NCBI RefSeq assembly: GCF_007992715.1
Contig: NZ_BKAU01000002.1
Coordinates: 558,001-622,000, forward strand
Direction of reading: 5' to 3'
Length of the DNA stretch: 64,000 nucleotides
Source: Chitinophaga cymbidii
GTDB taxonomy: Bacteria > Bacteroidota > Bacteroidia > Chitinophagales > Chitinophagaceae
The position numbers and the translations under genes were made by a program. How positions within the stretch are numbered: the stretch's first letter is position 1; every line of letters starts with the position of its first letter. Positions 15,961 through 25,101 of this stretch are shown here, in pieces. The notes beneath the pieces were generated by a model that saw only the letters and a program-made list of their open reading frames with translations, was not told the origin of the DNA and did no database searches.

Positions 15961-17364
15961 ATGAACAATCATCATGATGTTATTACCGAACCGGCGAAGA
16001 CGATACCCGTGCGTGCGCAGGTGGACATGCTGGTAGTGGGTGGCGGCCCCTCGGGCATTATCGCGGCGCAGGCAGCGGCGGAAGACGGCGCAAAAGTAAT
16101 GCTGGTAGAAAGCAGGAGCTTTGTTGGCGGAAACATGACCATCGGCCTGCCCATCCTCGGTTTCCTCGGGCAAAAAGGCAACCAGATCATCAAAGGGCTT
16201 CCGCAAAAGCTGATCGACAAACTGAAAGAACGCAACGCCGCCAGCGAGCACCGCCCTTGTCCCCTGCACATGAGCCTCACACTGGTGGAGCCGGAAAGTG
16301 TGAAAACAGTCGCGCTGGAAGCGCTCGTGGAAAGCAAGGTGGAAGTACTCTTCTATGCATTCTGCGCCGGTGTTGTGATGGAAGGAGATGAGCTGAAAGG
16401 CATCATCATCGAAAGCAAGGCCGGCCGTGAAGCCATCCTCGCAAAGGTGATCATCGATTGTTCCGGCGATGCCGACGTAGCTTACAGGAGCGGTGTTCCC
16501 TGCGAATACGGCAATGAACAGAACGGCGTACAGCCGCCAACGTTAATGTTTTGTCTTGGTGGCGTAGACACCGAAAAGCTGCGCCTCAGCGTAGCGCAGG
16601 AACCGAGAACTTACCTGACGGATTTTATTCCCGCGGAGTATTTCGGGCAGAACAACCAGTTCGTGCTCGTGGGCATGCGTAACCTGGTGCAGCAGGCGCA
16701 GGCTGCCGGCCTTACGCTTACTACGGAAAGAACGATCCTCATCACCGGTCTTCGTAAGGGTGAAGTATGGGTGAACATGACGCGGGTGAACGGCGTGAAC
16801 GGTACGGACCCCGAAAGCCTTACCCACGGAGAGATAGAAGGCCGCAGGCAGATATACGACATTCAGCGTTACCTGACAACATACGTGCCGGGCTTTGAGC
16901 AGGCGTACTTTCTGAAGACCGCTCCGTTCCTCGGCATTCGTGAAACAAGGCGCATCAACGGACACTACACCATGACGCGCGAAGATATCATGAGCTGCCG
17001 TCATTTTGACGATGCCATCGCCGTCGCCAGCTATCCGCTGGACATCCACCATCCGCAGGGCGGCGGCTGTACGCTGGAATGGTGCGGTGACTGCTACGAC
17101 ATTCCCTACCGCTCGCTCATCCCGCAGAAAGTTAAAAACCTGATCGTTGCGGGCCGCTGCATTTCTGCCACACATGAAGCGATGTCCGCCATCCGCGTAA
17201 TGGCGCCATGCATGGCGATGGGCGAAGCGGCCGGCCGGGCCGCGAAGATGGCGGTGCAGGAAGGTGTACAGCCTGCGGATATCAATGTATCGAAATTGCA
17301 GCAGGAATTGCTGGCGAAAGGGGCGTATCTCCGCACGCCGGTTGCTTCAGTTGTAAATAGCTAG
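15961..17364 (+). CDS. FAD-dependent oxidoreductase (FAD_oxidored family)
   Basis: 467 residues. The dinucleotide-binding start DMLVVGGGPSGIIAAQAAAE is followed by GAKVMLVESRSFVGGNMTIG. VIIDCSGDADVAYRSGVPCE and the C-terminal NLIVAGRCISATHEAMSAIR match the FAD_oxidored family (PF12831 in my memory), whose members often sit in carbohydrate-degradation loci. The substrate is unknown. It lies between the permease and a secreted phosphatase/nuclease-fold protein under probable DeoR control. Confidence 0.88.
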   Translation: MNNHHDVITEPAKTIPVRAQVDMLVVGGGPSGIIAAQAAAEDGAKVMLVESRSFVGGNMTIGLPILGFLGQKGNQIIKGLPQKLIDKLKERNAASEHRPCPLHMSLTLVEPESVKTVALEALVESKVEVLFYAFCAGVVMEGDELKGIIIESKAGREAILAKVIIDCSGDADVAYRSGVPCEYGNEQNGVQPPTLMFCLGGVDTEKLRLSVAQEPRTYLTDFIPAEYFGQNNQFVLVGMRNLVQQAQAAGLTLTTERTILITGLRKGEVWVNMTRVNGVNGTDPESLTHGEIEGRRQIYDIQRYLTTYVPGFEQAYFLKTAPFLGIRETRRINGHYTMTREDIMSCRHFDDAIAVASYPLDIHHPQGGGCTLEWCGDCYDIPYRSLIPQKVKNLIVAGRCISATHEAMSAIRVMAPCMAMGEAAGRAAKMAVQEGVQPADINVSKLQQELLAKGAYLRTPVASVVNS

Positions 17365-17465
17365 GTTATTATCCGGCTTCGAAGCAAGCACCATCGTTTT
17401 TTCAGCAGAACATCTGTTGTTTCGCATTTTTATAAACAGGTAGCTGCCGTTTATTCTTTCTTGTT

Positions 17466-18383
17466 ATGACAGTAAACCAATTGCCCCGCAGGGGCTTTAT
17501 AAAAGGATTAGGGGCAGCCTCCCTGCTGCCCTTTCTTCCGGAGCTGGCCTGGTCCGCTGCACCGGCGGTGCCCGCTTCCCACCGTGTACTTTCCTGCAAC
17601 ATCCGCGTGGCGCTCCCTGAAGATGAAGTGAAAGGCGTTGGCTGGCCAGACCGGAAAGAGATGTGTATAAAGATCATCAAAGAGCAACGGCCGGATATCG
17701 TTTGTTTCCAGGAAGTGCTGAAAGTGCAGGCCGAAGATATCAGGAAAGCCTTTCCGAAGCACTGCCTGTTCGGGTTCGATGGTCCTGAAATGGATGCGCA
17801 CCTTGCCGGCTATCACGGCATCGCCAAGAACCCTGTGCTCTTTTCCACGGAACGTTACGAGCTGCTGGCCGGCGGTTGCTACTGGTTGTCCGAAACGCCG
17901 CTGGTAGCCGGCAGCATGTCATGGGGCACCGCGCGCGCCCGTCACGCTAACTGGATACGTTTGCGGGAACGGAAAACAGGTAAGGAATTCCGCGTCATCA
18001 ACCTGCATCTCGATCATGTGTCGGCGGAAGCCAAATTGCAGCAGGCAAAAATGGTCGTGGAAGAATGCAATCAATATCAGCCTGATTTCCCCCAGCTGCT
18101 GGCAGGCGATTTCAATTCACGCGCATCCGGCCGCGTATTTGAACCGGTAAGAGCCGCAGCATGGACGGACAGTTATGCCGCCGTTCATGGTGATAAAGAC
18201 CCCGGATATACCGCGCACGCATTTGAAGGCGCGAACTATGCGAAGGGCATTAACAAGGGAAAGATCGATTTTATTTTTTACAAAGGTCCTGTAAAGGCGC
18301 TCGCCGGCAGGATCATAAAAGATACCGTAAACGGAAAATACCCGAGCGACCATTATTTTCTCTCGGCAGACCTGGCGATTTGA
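17466..18383 (+). CDS. Secreted endonuclease/exonuclease/phosphatase-fold protein
   Basis: 305 residues. The N-terminus RRGFIKGLGAASLLPFLPEL is a twin-arginine-like signal. The EEP fold follows: VLSCNIRVA, DIVCFQEVLK (metal-binding Glu), FRVINLHLDHVS, LLAGDFNSRASG and PSDHYFLSADL (catalytic Asp-His). Members hydrolyse phosphodiesters in nucleic acids, sphingomyelin or inositol phosphates. The catabolic neighbourhood suggests a small phosphorylated substrate rather than DNA, but that is inference. Confidence 0.87.
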   Translation: MTVNQLPRRGFIKGLGAASLLPFLPELAWSAAPAVPASHRVLSCNIRVALPEDEVKGVGWPDRKEMCIKIIKEQRPDIVCFQEVLKVQAEDIRKAFPKHCLFGFDGPEMDAHLAGYHGIAKNPVLFSTERYELLAGGCYWLSETPLVAGSMSWGTARARHANWIRLRERKTGKEFRVINLHLDHVSAEAKLQQAKMVVEECNQYQPDFPQLLAGDFNSRASGRVFEPVRAAAWTDSYAAVHGDKDPGYTAHAFEGANYAKGINKGKIDFIFYKGPVKALAGRIIKDTVNGKYPSDHYFLSADLAI

Positions 18384-18455
18384 ATTATAACATGGGAATG
18401 GCTGAAATCCCTGTTTTCCTTATATTTAGGAAGGGAAGTCCATATCCCATTGAAT

Positions 18456-20492
18456 ATGCGTATACATTTGTTGTCTGTTATCGCCCTGGCCGCCTGCACT
18501 TCGCCGGATCGTGAAATACTGGAGCACCCAGGTTATTTCGATACTGTCTTTCACCGGGCGGATAGCATCGGGCTGCATGACACGGAGGCATCGCTCGCCT
18601 ATCTGGAAACTGCCTACGCCACATTCCCCCGTTCCACGAATGTTGATCTCTTCCGGAAATATGAATACAAACATATGTACCTGATCAGCAAGAAAAAAGA
18701 TCTTGACCAGGCAATGGTGTATGCGGACAGCATGCTGTATGTGCTCCGCGACAAGGCGGTGCAGGAGCGTTATCCGCTGTATTACGGCCGCGCCCTGCTT
18801 GCCAGGGGAGATGTGCTGCGGGACCAGAAAAAGTACAACGATGCCTATCCTTATTATTACCGTGGCCGCGAAGTCATTCAAAAGCTGCACGATACCTGCC
18901 TGTACCATGAATATGCCAGCCGTCTTGCATTGGTCTACTACCGGCAGGGAAAATTCTCCGAGGCCGCCCGTTATTTTATAGAGACCTTTCAGCGGCTTTC
19001 CTATTGTGATACGGGCAGTTTCAGTACTTTTTATACCCGGCAGGGCACGCTGGACAATATAGCGCTGAGTTATGAACGGGCCGGTGAAACGGACCATGCG
19101 CTGGCATTTTATGACAGCACCCTGCGGTTCATCGACAAATACGGCGCGAAGTTCCTGCATGTCCCGGAATACCGGAACGGGATAGACGCCGCTATTGGCG
19201 TGGTGTACGGCAACAAGGGCAATATTTTGCTGAAGCTCGGAGATACCCTCGGCGCGGAAACGCTCTACCGCAAAAGCATCGACATTAACCTTTCCGGAAA
19301 AGATGAGAAAGTGGATGCCCAGCTGACCATGGCCAAGCTCGCGGGGCTTTACCTGGCCAGTAACCGCCTGGCGGGCGCCCGCAATGTGTTACAGGAAATG
19401 AGGGCTTCGCTGGATAAGGTGCCGGGTACGGATATAGAGCTGCGCTGGCTTCACCTCCAGTGGCAGTACTATGAAAAAGCCGGGAAGCCCGGCCCCGCTT
19501 ATGCGACGCTGATATCCTACACGAAACTGAAAGATTCCCTGAACACAGTTGCCATTACGCCGCCGGTAGCGGACATCCGCACGGAGTTCGAGCGTATGGC
19601 GCGGGAGTACCAGCTGGAAGTGCTGAAGAAGAACAACGAGCTGAAAACCGCGTACCTCATCATTATGATCTTTCTATCCGTCTCCCTGGTTCTGATCGCG
19701 CTGATGATATGGCAGAACTGGAAGAAATCACGCAGACATGTGGAAGATTTGAAGCGGTTGAACCAGCAGATCGTTACGCAGCACGAAAATATTAAAAGAA
19801 GCCTCGCTTCGCTGGAGCAAAGCCAGCAGGACAACTCAAGGATCATGAAGATCGTGGCGCATGACCTTCGCAGTCCCGTTGGCGCCATTCATGCCATGTC
19901 CGAACTCATGCTGGACAAGGGGCAGCCGGAAGAAAGGGATGCGGAGCTGCTGGAGCTGATTCACTCGTCCAGCGCCCGTGCCATGAACCTTATCTCCGAT
20001 CTGCTGGTGCTGGATACCTCCATGCAGGGCCTTGAAAAAGAGATCGTGGAGATACACGTCGCGCTCAAATACTGCGTGGACCTGCTGCAATTGAAGGCCA
20101 CGGAAAAGAATCAATGCCTTATTCTCCATGTGGAGCCGGTGCAGGTGCTGGCTTACCGCGACAAAATATGGCGGGTGTTCAGCAATCTCATTAACAACGC
20201 CATCAAGTTCAGTCCCGAAGGAGCCAGCATCGTTATCGCCCTGAAACGGCAGAACGGAACGGTCAGGATTTCGGTGCAGGATGAAGGCATCGGCATTCCG
20301 CAAAACCTGCGCGACAAAATATTCAGCCTGTCCGCCGAAGCGAAAAGAAAGGGAACGAAGGGCGAAGAATCCTTCGGGCTGGGCCTTAGCATATCCAAAC
20401 AGATCATCGAAGCGCACGACGGAAAAATATGGTTTGAAACAGAAGTGGGAAAGGGCACCACATTCCATATCGAAATGAAAGCCTCTGCCTGA
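18456..20492 (+). CDS. TPR-containing sensor histidine kinase
   Basis: 678 residues from the ATG at 18456. The N-terminus is lipoprotein-like (MRIHLLSVIALAAC). Residues 40-380 are helical tetratricopeptide-type repeats (for example LALVYYRQGKFSEAARYFIE and IALSYERAGETDHALAFYDS). A membrane span lies near 398-420, then a coiled coil. The HisKA motif KIVAHDLRSPVGAIH has its His near residue 469, and the ATPase domain has NLINNAIKFSPEG, DEGIGIP and FGLGLSISKQII. No receiver domain is present and no response regulator adjoins it. The periplasmic TPR part is the probable sensor. Confidence 0.9.
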   Translation: MRIHLLSVIALAACTSPDREILEHPGYFDTVFHRADSIGLHDTEASLAYLETAYATFPRSTNVDLFRKYEYKHMYLISKKKDLDQAMVYADSMLYVLRDKAVQERYPLYYGRALLARGDVLRDQKKYNDAYPYYYRGREVIQKLHDTCLYHEYASRLALVYYRQGKFSEAARYFIETFQRLSYCDTGSFSTFYTRQGTLDNIALSYERAGETDHALAFYDSTLRFIDKYGAKFLHVPEYRNGIDAAIGVVYGNKGNILLKLGDTLGAETLYRKSIDINLSGKDEKVDAQLTMAKLAGLYLASNRLAGARNVLQEMRASLDKVPGTDIELRWLHLQWQYYEKAGKPGPAYATLISYTKLKDSLNTVAITPPVADIRTEFERMAREYQLEVLKKNNELKTAYLIIMIFLSVSLVLIALMIWQNWKKSRRHVEDLKRLNQQIVTQHENIKRSLASLEQSQQDNSRIMKIVAHDLRSPVGAIHAMSELMLDKGQPEERDAELLELIHSSSARAMNLISDLLVLDTSMQGLEKEIVEIHVALKYCVDLLQLKATEKNQCLILHVEPVQVLAYRDKIWRVFSNLINNAIKFSPEGASIVIALKRQNGTVRISVQDEGIGIPQNLRDKIFSLSAEAKRKGTKGEESFGLGLSISKQIIEAHDGKIWFETEVGKGTTFHIEMKASA

Positions 20493-20604
20493 CGGCATCT
20501 TGTTTATTTTCAAAAAAATATTTAGCTTCTCTCATGTTTGCAGCTTTATGCTGCAGGTTGTTTGTACCGGTTAACATTCCACTAACGAATGAAATACATT
20601 TTGC

Positions 20605-22551
20605 ATGGACGATAGGCATATGCGGGAAGTGCTTGAGCTGGCCCCGATGGGAGCTTTCCTGTCTGATCTGGAAGGAAATTGTTTTTTTGTGAACAGGGAA
20701 TGGATGTGCATGTCCGGCCTCAGCTTTGATGCCTCTCTCGGCAAAGGCTGGCTCGACGTTGTTCACGTGGAAGACCGGGAGAAGCTGGCAGCTTTCATGC
20801 GGCAGCATTTCAGGCATCCTTTTGATGTGCCGGATAACGGATTCAGGATACTGCATCCGCAACGCGGCATACGGCATCTTACGGTGAAAGTAAGGATACC
20901 GCTGGACGCAAACGGACAGCCGCTTTTTGTGACCGGCTATGTGCAGGACGTGACGGAAGAGCGGCTCAATATGTTGGGATTGCAGGAGCTGGCGGGCAAT
21001 CTTGAACGGCTGAACCAGCTGCTGGACATCAGCCAGGAGATCAGCAAGGCCGGCGGATGGGAGCTGAACATCGCTACCGGAGAAGTGTTCTGGACCCGGC
21101 AAACCTATGCCATTTACGGGCTTCCGGGGAATTACGTGCCGACGTTGGATACCAGTCTTGATTTCTTTGATGAGCAAGACAGCGCGCTGATCCGGTCTAC
21201 ACTCGCGAAGTCCATGCAGGAAAAGACGGCGTTCATTTTTGAAGCAAAAACCACCACGCCGGCGGACGAAAGGAAGTGGGTGCGGGTGATCGGTGTGCCG
21301 TTTGTGAAAGATGGAGCGGTGCTGCGCGTGCGTGGCGCCATTATGGATATTACGGACCGGAAAGAAGATGAGCTGGCGTTGATCCGGGCGAAAGACAAAG
21401 CGGAAGATGCGGCAAAATCGAAGTCGGAATTTCTTTCCGTAATGAGCCACGAGATGAGAACGCCGCTTAACGGTATCATTGGTATTACTTCGCTGCTGCA
21501 GCGGGACCACACGCCTGAGCAGGCCGAATATATCAGCAACCTTTCCTTTTCCGCGAACCATTTGTTGCAGCTCATTAACGACATACTCGACCTTCACAAG
21601 ATCGAAAGCCGGAACATGCGGCTTGAAAATACGGTAACGGATCTCCGGGAATTGCTGGAAAAGATCTTCGGGGAGTTCAGGCCGCTGGCGGAAGCAAAGA
21701 ACATCCGGCTGAACAGCGGCATCCACCCCGGCGTTCCCGCGCAGGTGCTGGGTGATCCGCTGCGGCTTGGCCAGATACTGCATAACCTCGTCAGCAACGC
21801 TGTGAAGTATACGGAAGAAGGGGCGGTCACTGTTGCAGTGCATCCGCTGTCCGTTACGCCGCATAAAGCCACACTGCATTTTTCTGTGAAAGATACCGGC
21901 ATCGGTATTCCGGAAGAGCTGCATGAAATTGTTTTCGAAAGCTTCCGGCAGGCGCAGCAGGCTTCTTTCCGGAAACATCCGGGCACCGGCCTCGGGCTTA
22001 CGATTACAAAAAAGCTGATCGGGCTGCATAACAGCAGGATCTTCATCAACAGCAAAGCAAACGAAGGCGCGGAGTTTTATTTTGATCTGACGTTCGATCT
22101 TCCCGTGCAGCAAAGCGCTTCGCGCGGAACGGGCTGGTCTTCGGCCATAGCCGGGTATGAAAAGAAATTTGCCGGGATGAAGGTGCTTTTTGTGGAAGAT
22201 AACCGTGTGAATGTGATCGTAGCGAAACGGCAGCTTGAGTATTTCGGGATCATACCCGATTGCGCGGAAAACGCTGCCGACGCGCTGGAACTACTGAAGC
22301 GCCATTCCTATCATATGGCCCTGCTCGACCTGCACATGCCGGAAATGGACGGATATGCGCTTGCGGACGTAGTCCGCAAGGAGTACCCGGATGTGCATAT
22401 CGTGATCTTTACGGCGGACATCATGCCGGAGGTGCGGCCGAGGCTGGCGGCGATGGATATTCACGATATACTGAGCAAGCCATTTATGCCGCAGGAAATG
22501 CTGCATACGTTATTGAGGATCGCGGGGATGAAGTCGTTTCACCTGGGATGA
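20605..22551 (+). CDS. PAS-domain hybrid histidine kinase with C-terminal receiver
   Basis: 648 residues with no membrane span or signal peptide, so cytoplasmic. Two PAS domains (about 5-120 and 135-255) precede HisKA (FLSVMSHEMRTPLNGIIG, His near 283), the ATPase domain (NLVSNAVKYTEEG, DTGIGIPEEL, GTGLGLTITKKLI) and a receiver from about 525 (VLFVEDNRVNV, phospho-acceptor in LLDLHMPEMDG near 574). It lacks a DNA-binding output, so phosphotransfer or protein interaction is expected. The final 17 codons are repeated in tandem downstream of the stop; see the repeat entry. Confidence 0.92.
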   Translation: MDDRHMREVLELAPMGAFLSDLEGNCFFVNREWMCMSGLSFDASLGKGWLDVVHVEDREKLAAFMRQHFRHPFDVPDNGFRILHPQRGIRHLTVKVRIPLDANGQPLFVTGYVQDVTEERLNMLGLQELAGNLERLNQLLDISQEISKAGGWELNIATGEVFWTRQTYAIYGLPGNYVPTLDTSLDFFDEQDSALIRSTLAKSMQEKTAFIFEAKTTTPADERKWVRVIGVPFVKDGAVLRVRGAIMDITDRKEDELALIRAKDKAEDAAKSKSEFLSVMSHEMRTPLNGIIGITSLLQRDHTPEQAEYISNLSFSANHLLQLINDILDLHKIESRNMRLENTVTDLRELLEKIFGEFRPLAEAKNIRLNSGIHPGVPAQVLGDPLRLGQILHNLVSNAVKYTEEGAVTVAVHPLSVTPHKATLHFSVKDTGIGIPEELHEIVFESFRQAQQASFRKHPGTGLGLTITKKLIGLHNSRIFINSKANEGAEFYFDLTFDLPVQQSASRGTGWSSAIAGYEKKFAGMKVLFVEDNRVNVIVAKRQLEYFGIIPDCAENAADALELLKRHSYHMALLDLHMPEMDGYALADVVRKEYPDVHIVIFTADIMPEVRPRLAAMDIHDILSKPFMPQEMLHTLLRIAGMKSFHLG

Positions 22552-22739
22552 TCTGCGGTGCTTGTTGGTAAATGCTGCTGATGTTGATGAGGATCGCGGG
22601 GATGAAGTCGTTTCACCTGGGATGATCGGCGGTGCTTGTTGGTTAATGCTGCTGATGTTGATGAGGATCGCGGGGATGAAGTCGCTTCACCTGGGATGAT
22701 TGCGGCGCTTGTTGGTAAATGCTGCTGATGTTGATGAGG
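22498..22739 (+). repeat. 74-bp tandem repeat that includes the 3' end of the hybrid kinase gene
   Basis: Units start at 22498, 22572, 22646 and 22719 (the last partial), spaced 74, 74 and 73 bp. Unit 1 is the end of the kinase gene, encoding MLHTLLRIAGMKSFHLG and the stop. Units 2 and 3 encode MLLMLMRIAGMKSFHLG and MLLMLMRIAGMKSLHLG, each followed by the same TGA. About 25 bp of non-coding sequence is repeated with each unit. The rest of this 279-bp gap holds only a terminator. Confidence 0.93.
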
Positions 22740-22770
22740 CCGGCATTGAAGAAAAATGGCTGAAAAGAAA

Positions 22771-22810
22771 AAGGGTCTTACCAGATGCAGCTGCTTTTGA
22801 TAAGACCCTT
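22771..22810. terminator. Bidirectional rho-independent-type terminator
   Basis: AAGGGTCTTA (22771-22780) and TAAGACCCTT (22801-22810) form a perfect 10-bp stem with a 20-base loop, flanked by A-runs on one side and T-rich sequence on the other. It separates the convergent hybrid kinase and cysteine desulfurase genes. Confidence 0.75.
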
Positions 22811-22830
22811 TTATATTTTCCGTGAATATT

Positions 22831-23958
22831 TTAGATCAGTTCTTTCAGTTTCTCCACCACTTTGTCTACTTCCTCACGGGTATTGTCCCTCGAGAACGAA
22901 AACCGCACGGCCACTTTATTCGGATCATTATTGATCGCGCGGATCACGTGTGAGCCTGCGTCTGCGCCGGATGTGCAGGCGCTGCCGCCGGAGGCGCAGA
23001 TGCCGTTGATATCCAGGTTGAACAGCAGCATTTCGCTTTTCTCGGATTTCGGGAAAGATACGTTCAGTACGGTGTACAGGCTGCGTCCATGCAGGTCGCC
23101 ATTGAAAGTAACGCCGGGGATGCTGGCTTCCAGCTGCTGTGCCATGTAAAGCCGCAGCTCGTTGATATAGCGGCTGTGCTCTTCATAGTGCTGTGTGGCC
23201 AGCTCCAGTGCTTTGGCGAAGCCAACGATGCCGTAGAGGTTTTCAGTACCGGCGCGCATGTTGCGTTCCTGTGAGCCGCCCTGCACATAGGGCGTGATCT
23301 TTACGTTCTCGTTGATGTAGAGGATACCTACGCCTTTGGGACCATGAAATTTATGCCCGGCGCCGTTGATGAAATGAACCGGTGTATTCCGCAGGTCAAA
23401 AGGGTAGTGGCCGACTGTCTGCACAGTGTCCGAGTGGAAAATGGCGTCGAACTCCTTACAAAGGTTGCCGACTGCATGGAGGTCCAGCAGGTTGCCGATC
23501 TCGTTGTTCGCGTGCATGAGGCTCACGAGGCATCTTTCTTTGGATTCCGATAACAGGCGGCGAAGGTCGTCCATGTCCACATGTCCGTCCGGCAGCAGCT
23601 TTACCCATGAAAGCTTCACTTCATCCCGGCAATGCACGTGTTCAACGGTATGGAGGGTGGCGTGATGCTCTATGGGAGAGCTGATGATATGACGGCAGCC
23701 GAGGTCGCGTACCGCGGCGTTGATGGCCGTGTTACTGCTTTCAGTGCCGCCGGAAGTAAAAAATATCTCTCCGGGATGGGCGTTCAGGATCTTTGCTACG
23801 CTCTTGCGGGCGGATTCAATACCGAGCCTGGATTCCCTTCCGTACGAATAAATGGAGGATGGATTGCCGAACTTATCGGTCATATAGGGCAGCATGGTAT
23901 CCAATACTGCTTTGTCCAGCGGGGTGGTCGCTGCATTGTCGAAGTAAATTCTTTCCAA
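22831..23958 (-). CDS. Cysteine desulfurase (NifS/IscS class V aminotransferase)
   Basis: 375 residues. IYFDNAATTPLD is the class V start, GGTESSNTAINAAV lies in the cofactor region, HSDTVQTVGHYPF carries the PLP Asp and Gln, and INGAGHKFHGPKGVG has the Schiff-base Lys. NGICASGGSACTSG carries the catalytic Cys loop. It removes sulfur from cysteine for Fe-S clusters or tRNA thiolation. The start is TTG at 23956-23958; no ATG lies near the conserved N-terminus. Confidence 0.94.
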   Translation of the reverse strand: MERIYFDNAATTPLDKAVLDTMLPYMTDKFGNPSSIYSYGRESRLGIESARKSVAKILNAHPGEIFFTSGGTESSNTAINAAVRDLGCRHIISSPIEHHATLHTVEHVHCRDEVKLSWVKLLPDGHVDMDDLRRLLSESKERCLVSLMHANNEIGNLLDLHAVGNLCKEFDAIFHSDTVQTVGHYPFDLRNTPVHFINGAGHKFHGPKGVGILYINENVKITPYVQGGSQERNMRAGTENLYGIVGFAKALELATQHYEEHSRYINELRLYMAQQLEASIPGVTFNGDLHGRSLYTVLNVSFPKSEKSEMLLFNLDINGICASGGSACTSGADAGSHVIRAINNDPNKVAVRFSFSRDNTREEVDKVVEKLKELI

Positions 23959-23992
23959 GTGGTGGTGGTTTGGTTTTTGATAAAAAGTGTCA

Positions 23993-24000
23993 CAAATTTA
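23993..24000 (-). promoter_or_regulatory. Putative -7 element of the cysteine desulfurase gene
   Basis: TAAATTTG on the minus strand lies about 35 bp before the TTG start. A TTG 16 bases further upstream is off the usual 19-base spacing. Confidence 0.4.
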
Positions 24001-24074
24001 GGGATTTCAGCACAAACAAGCAGAAGAATCAGGAGGAATGGCATCCTTTTCCAACCAGTCCCTGATAATACCAA

Positions 24075-24539
24075 TTACTTGACCAGCCGTACATCCACCG
24101 GCAATTCCTCCACCGAAACGATCCGTATCAGCTCGTGGAACCCCGGGAACAAGGGATTCAGCAGGTAGTTGTTGTCTGACGGATTGATCGCCGACCTCAC
24201 CTTTACCGCCAGGTATTTGCGGTCTTTCATCCACTGGTCGCCCATCTTCTTGTTCGCGAGATTACTGATCTCCAGCCAGTCTTCGGGATAATCCTGCTCC
24301 GGCAGCTCCCATACCAGTTTTTTATCCGCCGGCATCTCAATCGTTACGGTGTAAAGCGCCGGCGGCGTAAACTGCTGCTCAAAATGCACCAGGTTTTCCA
24401 GGTAGGCCAGTGAACTGTTCTCGCTGGTATACAGCATGTACGTTCCCGCACTGTTCCAGCGCCCGCCCTCCTTGTAGGCCCCCGTTCCCGAAAGGTCTTC
24501 CGCCCGTTTCGCCGATTTGACAATTCGATAGAGCTTCAT
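24075..24539 (-). CDS. RES-domain toxin (NAD+-degrading type)
   Basis: 154 residues from the ATG at 24539; a GTG one codon upstream is also possible. The RES fold is visible as LYRIVKSAKRAEDLSGTGAY, GGRWNSAGTYMLYTSENSSL and AYLENLVHFE, which contain the Arg, Glu and Ser positions naming the family. Characterised members deplete NAD+ by phosphorolysis. The start overlaps the stop of an Xre/MbcA-type antitoxin gene, the standard order for this toxin-antitoxin class. Confidence 0.9.
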   Translation of the reverse strand: MKLYRIVKSAKRAEDLSGTGAYKEGGRWNSAGTYMLYTSENSSLAYLENLVHFEQQFTPPALYTVTIEMPADKKLVWELPEQDYPEDWLEISNLANKKMGDQWMKDRKYLAVKVRSAINPSDNNYLLNPLFPGFHELIRIVSVEELPVDVRLVK

Positions 24540-25000
24540 CACGAGTACACGCCTTCTTCGATCCTGCCGAGAATATTATCTACCATGGCCAGCCCGGTTG
24601 GAATATAGAACAGGTCTACGGGTTTCGTGTTATTCAGCGACCGGTTGCTGGCATTCAGCCAACCCTTCACCTTTTCCTCCGATTCAAATACCTCAAAGGC
24701 ATGGTTCACCACTTTCGCCACTTCAATTACATGCGACGAAGTATGCCTGTCCAGCACTTCATCGTCTTTTTTTCTTTCGAGCGTTTTTACCGAAAGGTTC
24801 AGAATGTTTTCCGCAAAGTTCTTTTTAGTCATACCCATATAATTAATTAATGCATCTAACGACGCCTTTTTAACACCCTGGTTACTCAGCGCTATCAGGT
24901 CAAATTCAGACCTGATCCGCCGGTTGACAAGCCCCGCCCCGCCCAGCAAGTGCACAAGACCGGGTGCCTCGTATTGACTAGCATTCTTCATTCTGGACAT
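24539..25000 (-). CDS. Xre/MbcA/ParS-type antitoxin
   Basis: 153 residues from the ATG at 25000. The N-terminal half carries the Xre-like helix-turn-helix (LDALINYMGMTKKNFAENIL, then NLSVKTLERKK) and the C-terminal half the toxin-binding domain (VVNHAFEVFESEEKVKGWLN, then VDLFYIPTGLAMVDNIL). It is expected to neutralise the RES toxin encoded directly downstream and to repress the operon. Confidence 0.9.
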   Translation of the reverse strand: MSRMKNASQYEAPGLVHLLGGAGLVNRRIRSEFDLIALSNQGVKKASLDALINYMGMTKKNFAENILNLSVKTLERKKDDEVLDRHTSSHVIEVAKVVNHAFEVFESEEKVKGWLNASNRSLNNTKPVDLFYIPTGLAMVDNILGRIEEGVYS

Positions 25001-25018
25001 ATTACCCAAAGGTAAGGG
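25001..25018 (-). promoter_or_regulatory. Promoter/operator candidate of the toxin-antitoxin operon
   Basis: The -7-like TACCTTTGG (25006-25014, minus strand) lies 5 bp before the antitoxin ATG, giving a leaderless message. TACCC and GGGTA flank it as a short inverted repeat, a plausible autorepression site. Confidence 0.35.
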
Positions 25019-25046
25019 TATTTTGTCGTACAAAAAAATCCCTCCC

Positions 25047-25080
25047 AAAAAAAAGACCGCACAGATCGCTCCGTACGGTC
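25047..25080 (-). terminator. Terminator of the phosphohexose mutase gene
   Basis: Read on the minus strand, GACCG(T) and (G)CGGTC pair around a short loop and are followed directly by eight T residues (complement of 25047-25054). It lies 22 bp after the mutase stop. Confidence 0.65.
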
Positions 25081-25101
25081 CACATACTTTATCAAACCGG
25101 C

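Noticed and set aside
20404..22113. 569-codon open frame on the minus strand opposite two histidine kinases
   Set aside because: It spans the gap between two real genes and shows no domain; both plus-strand genes have complete kinase motifs.
22498..22739. CRISPR-like array
   Set aside because: Units are directly adjacent 74-mers with no unique spacers, and the first lies in a coding gene.
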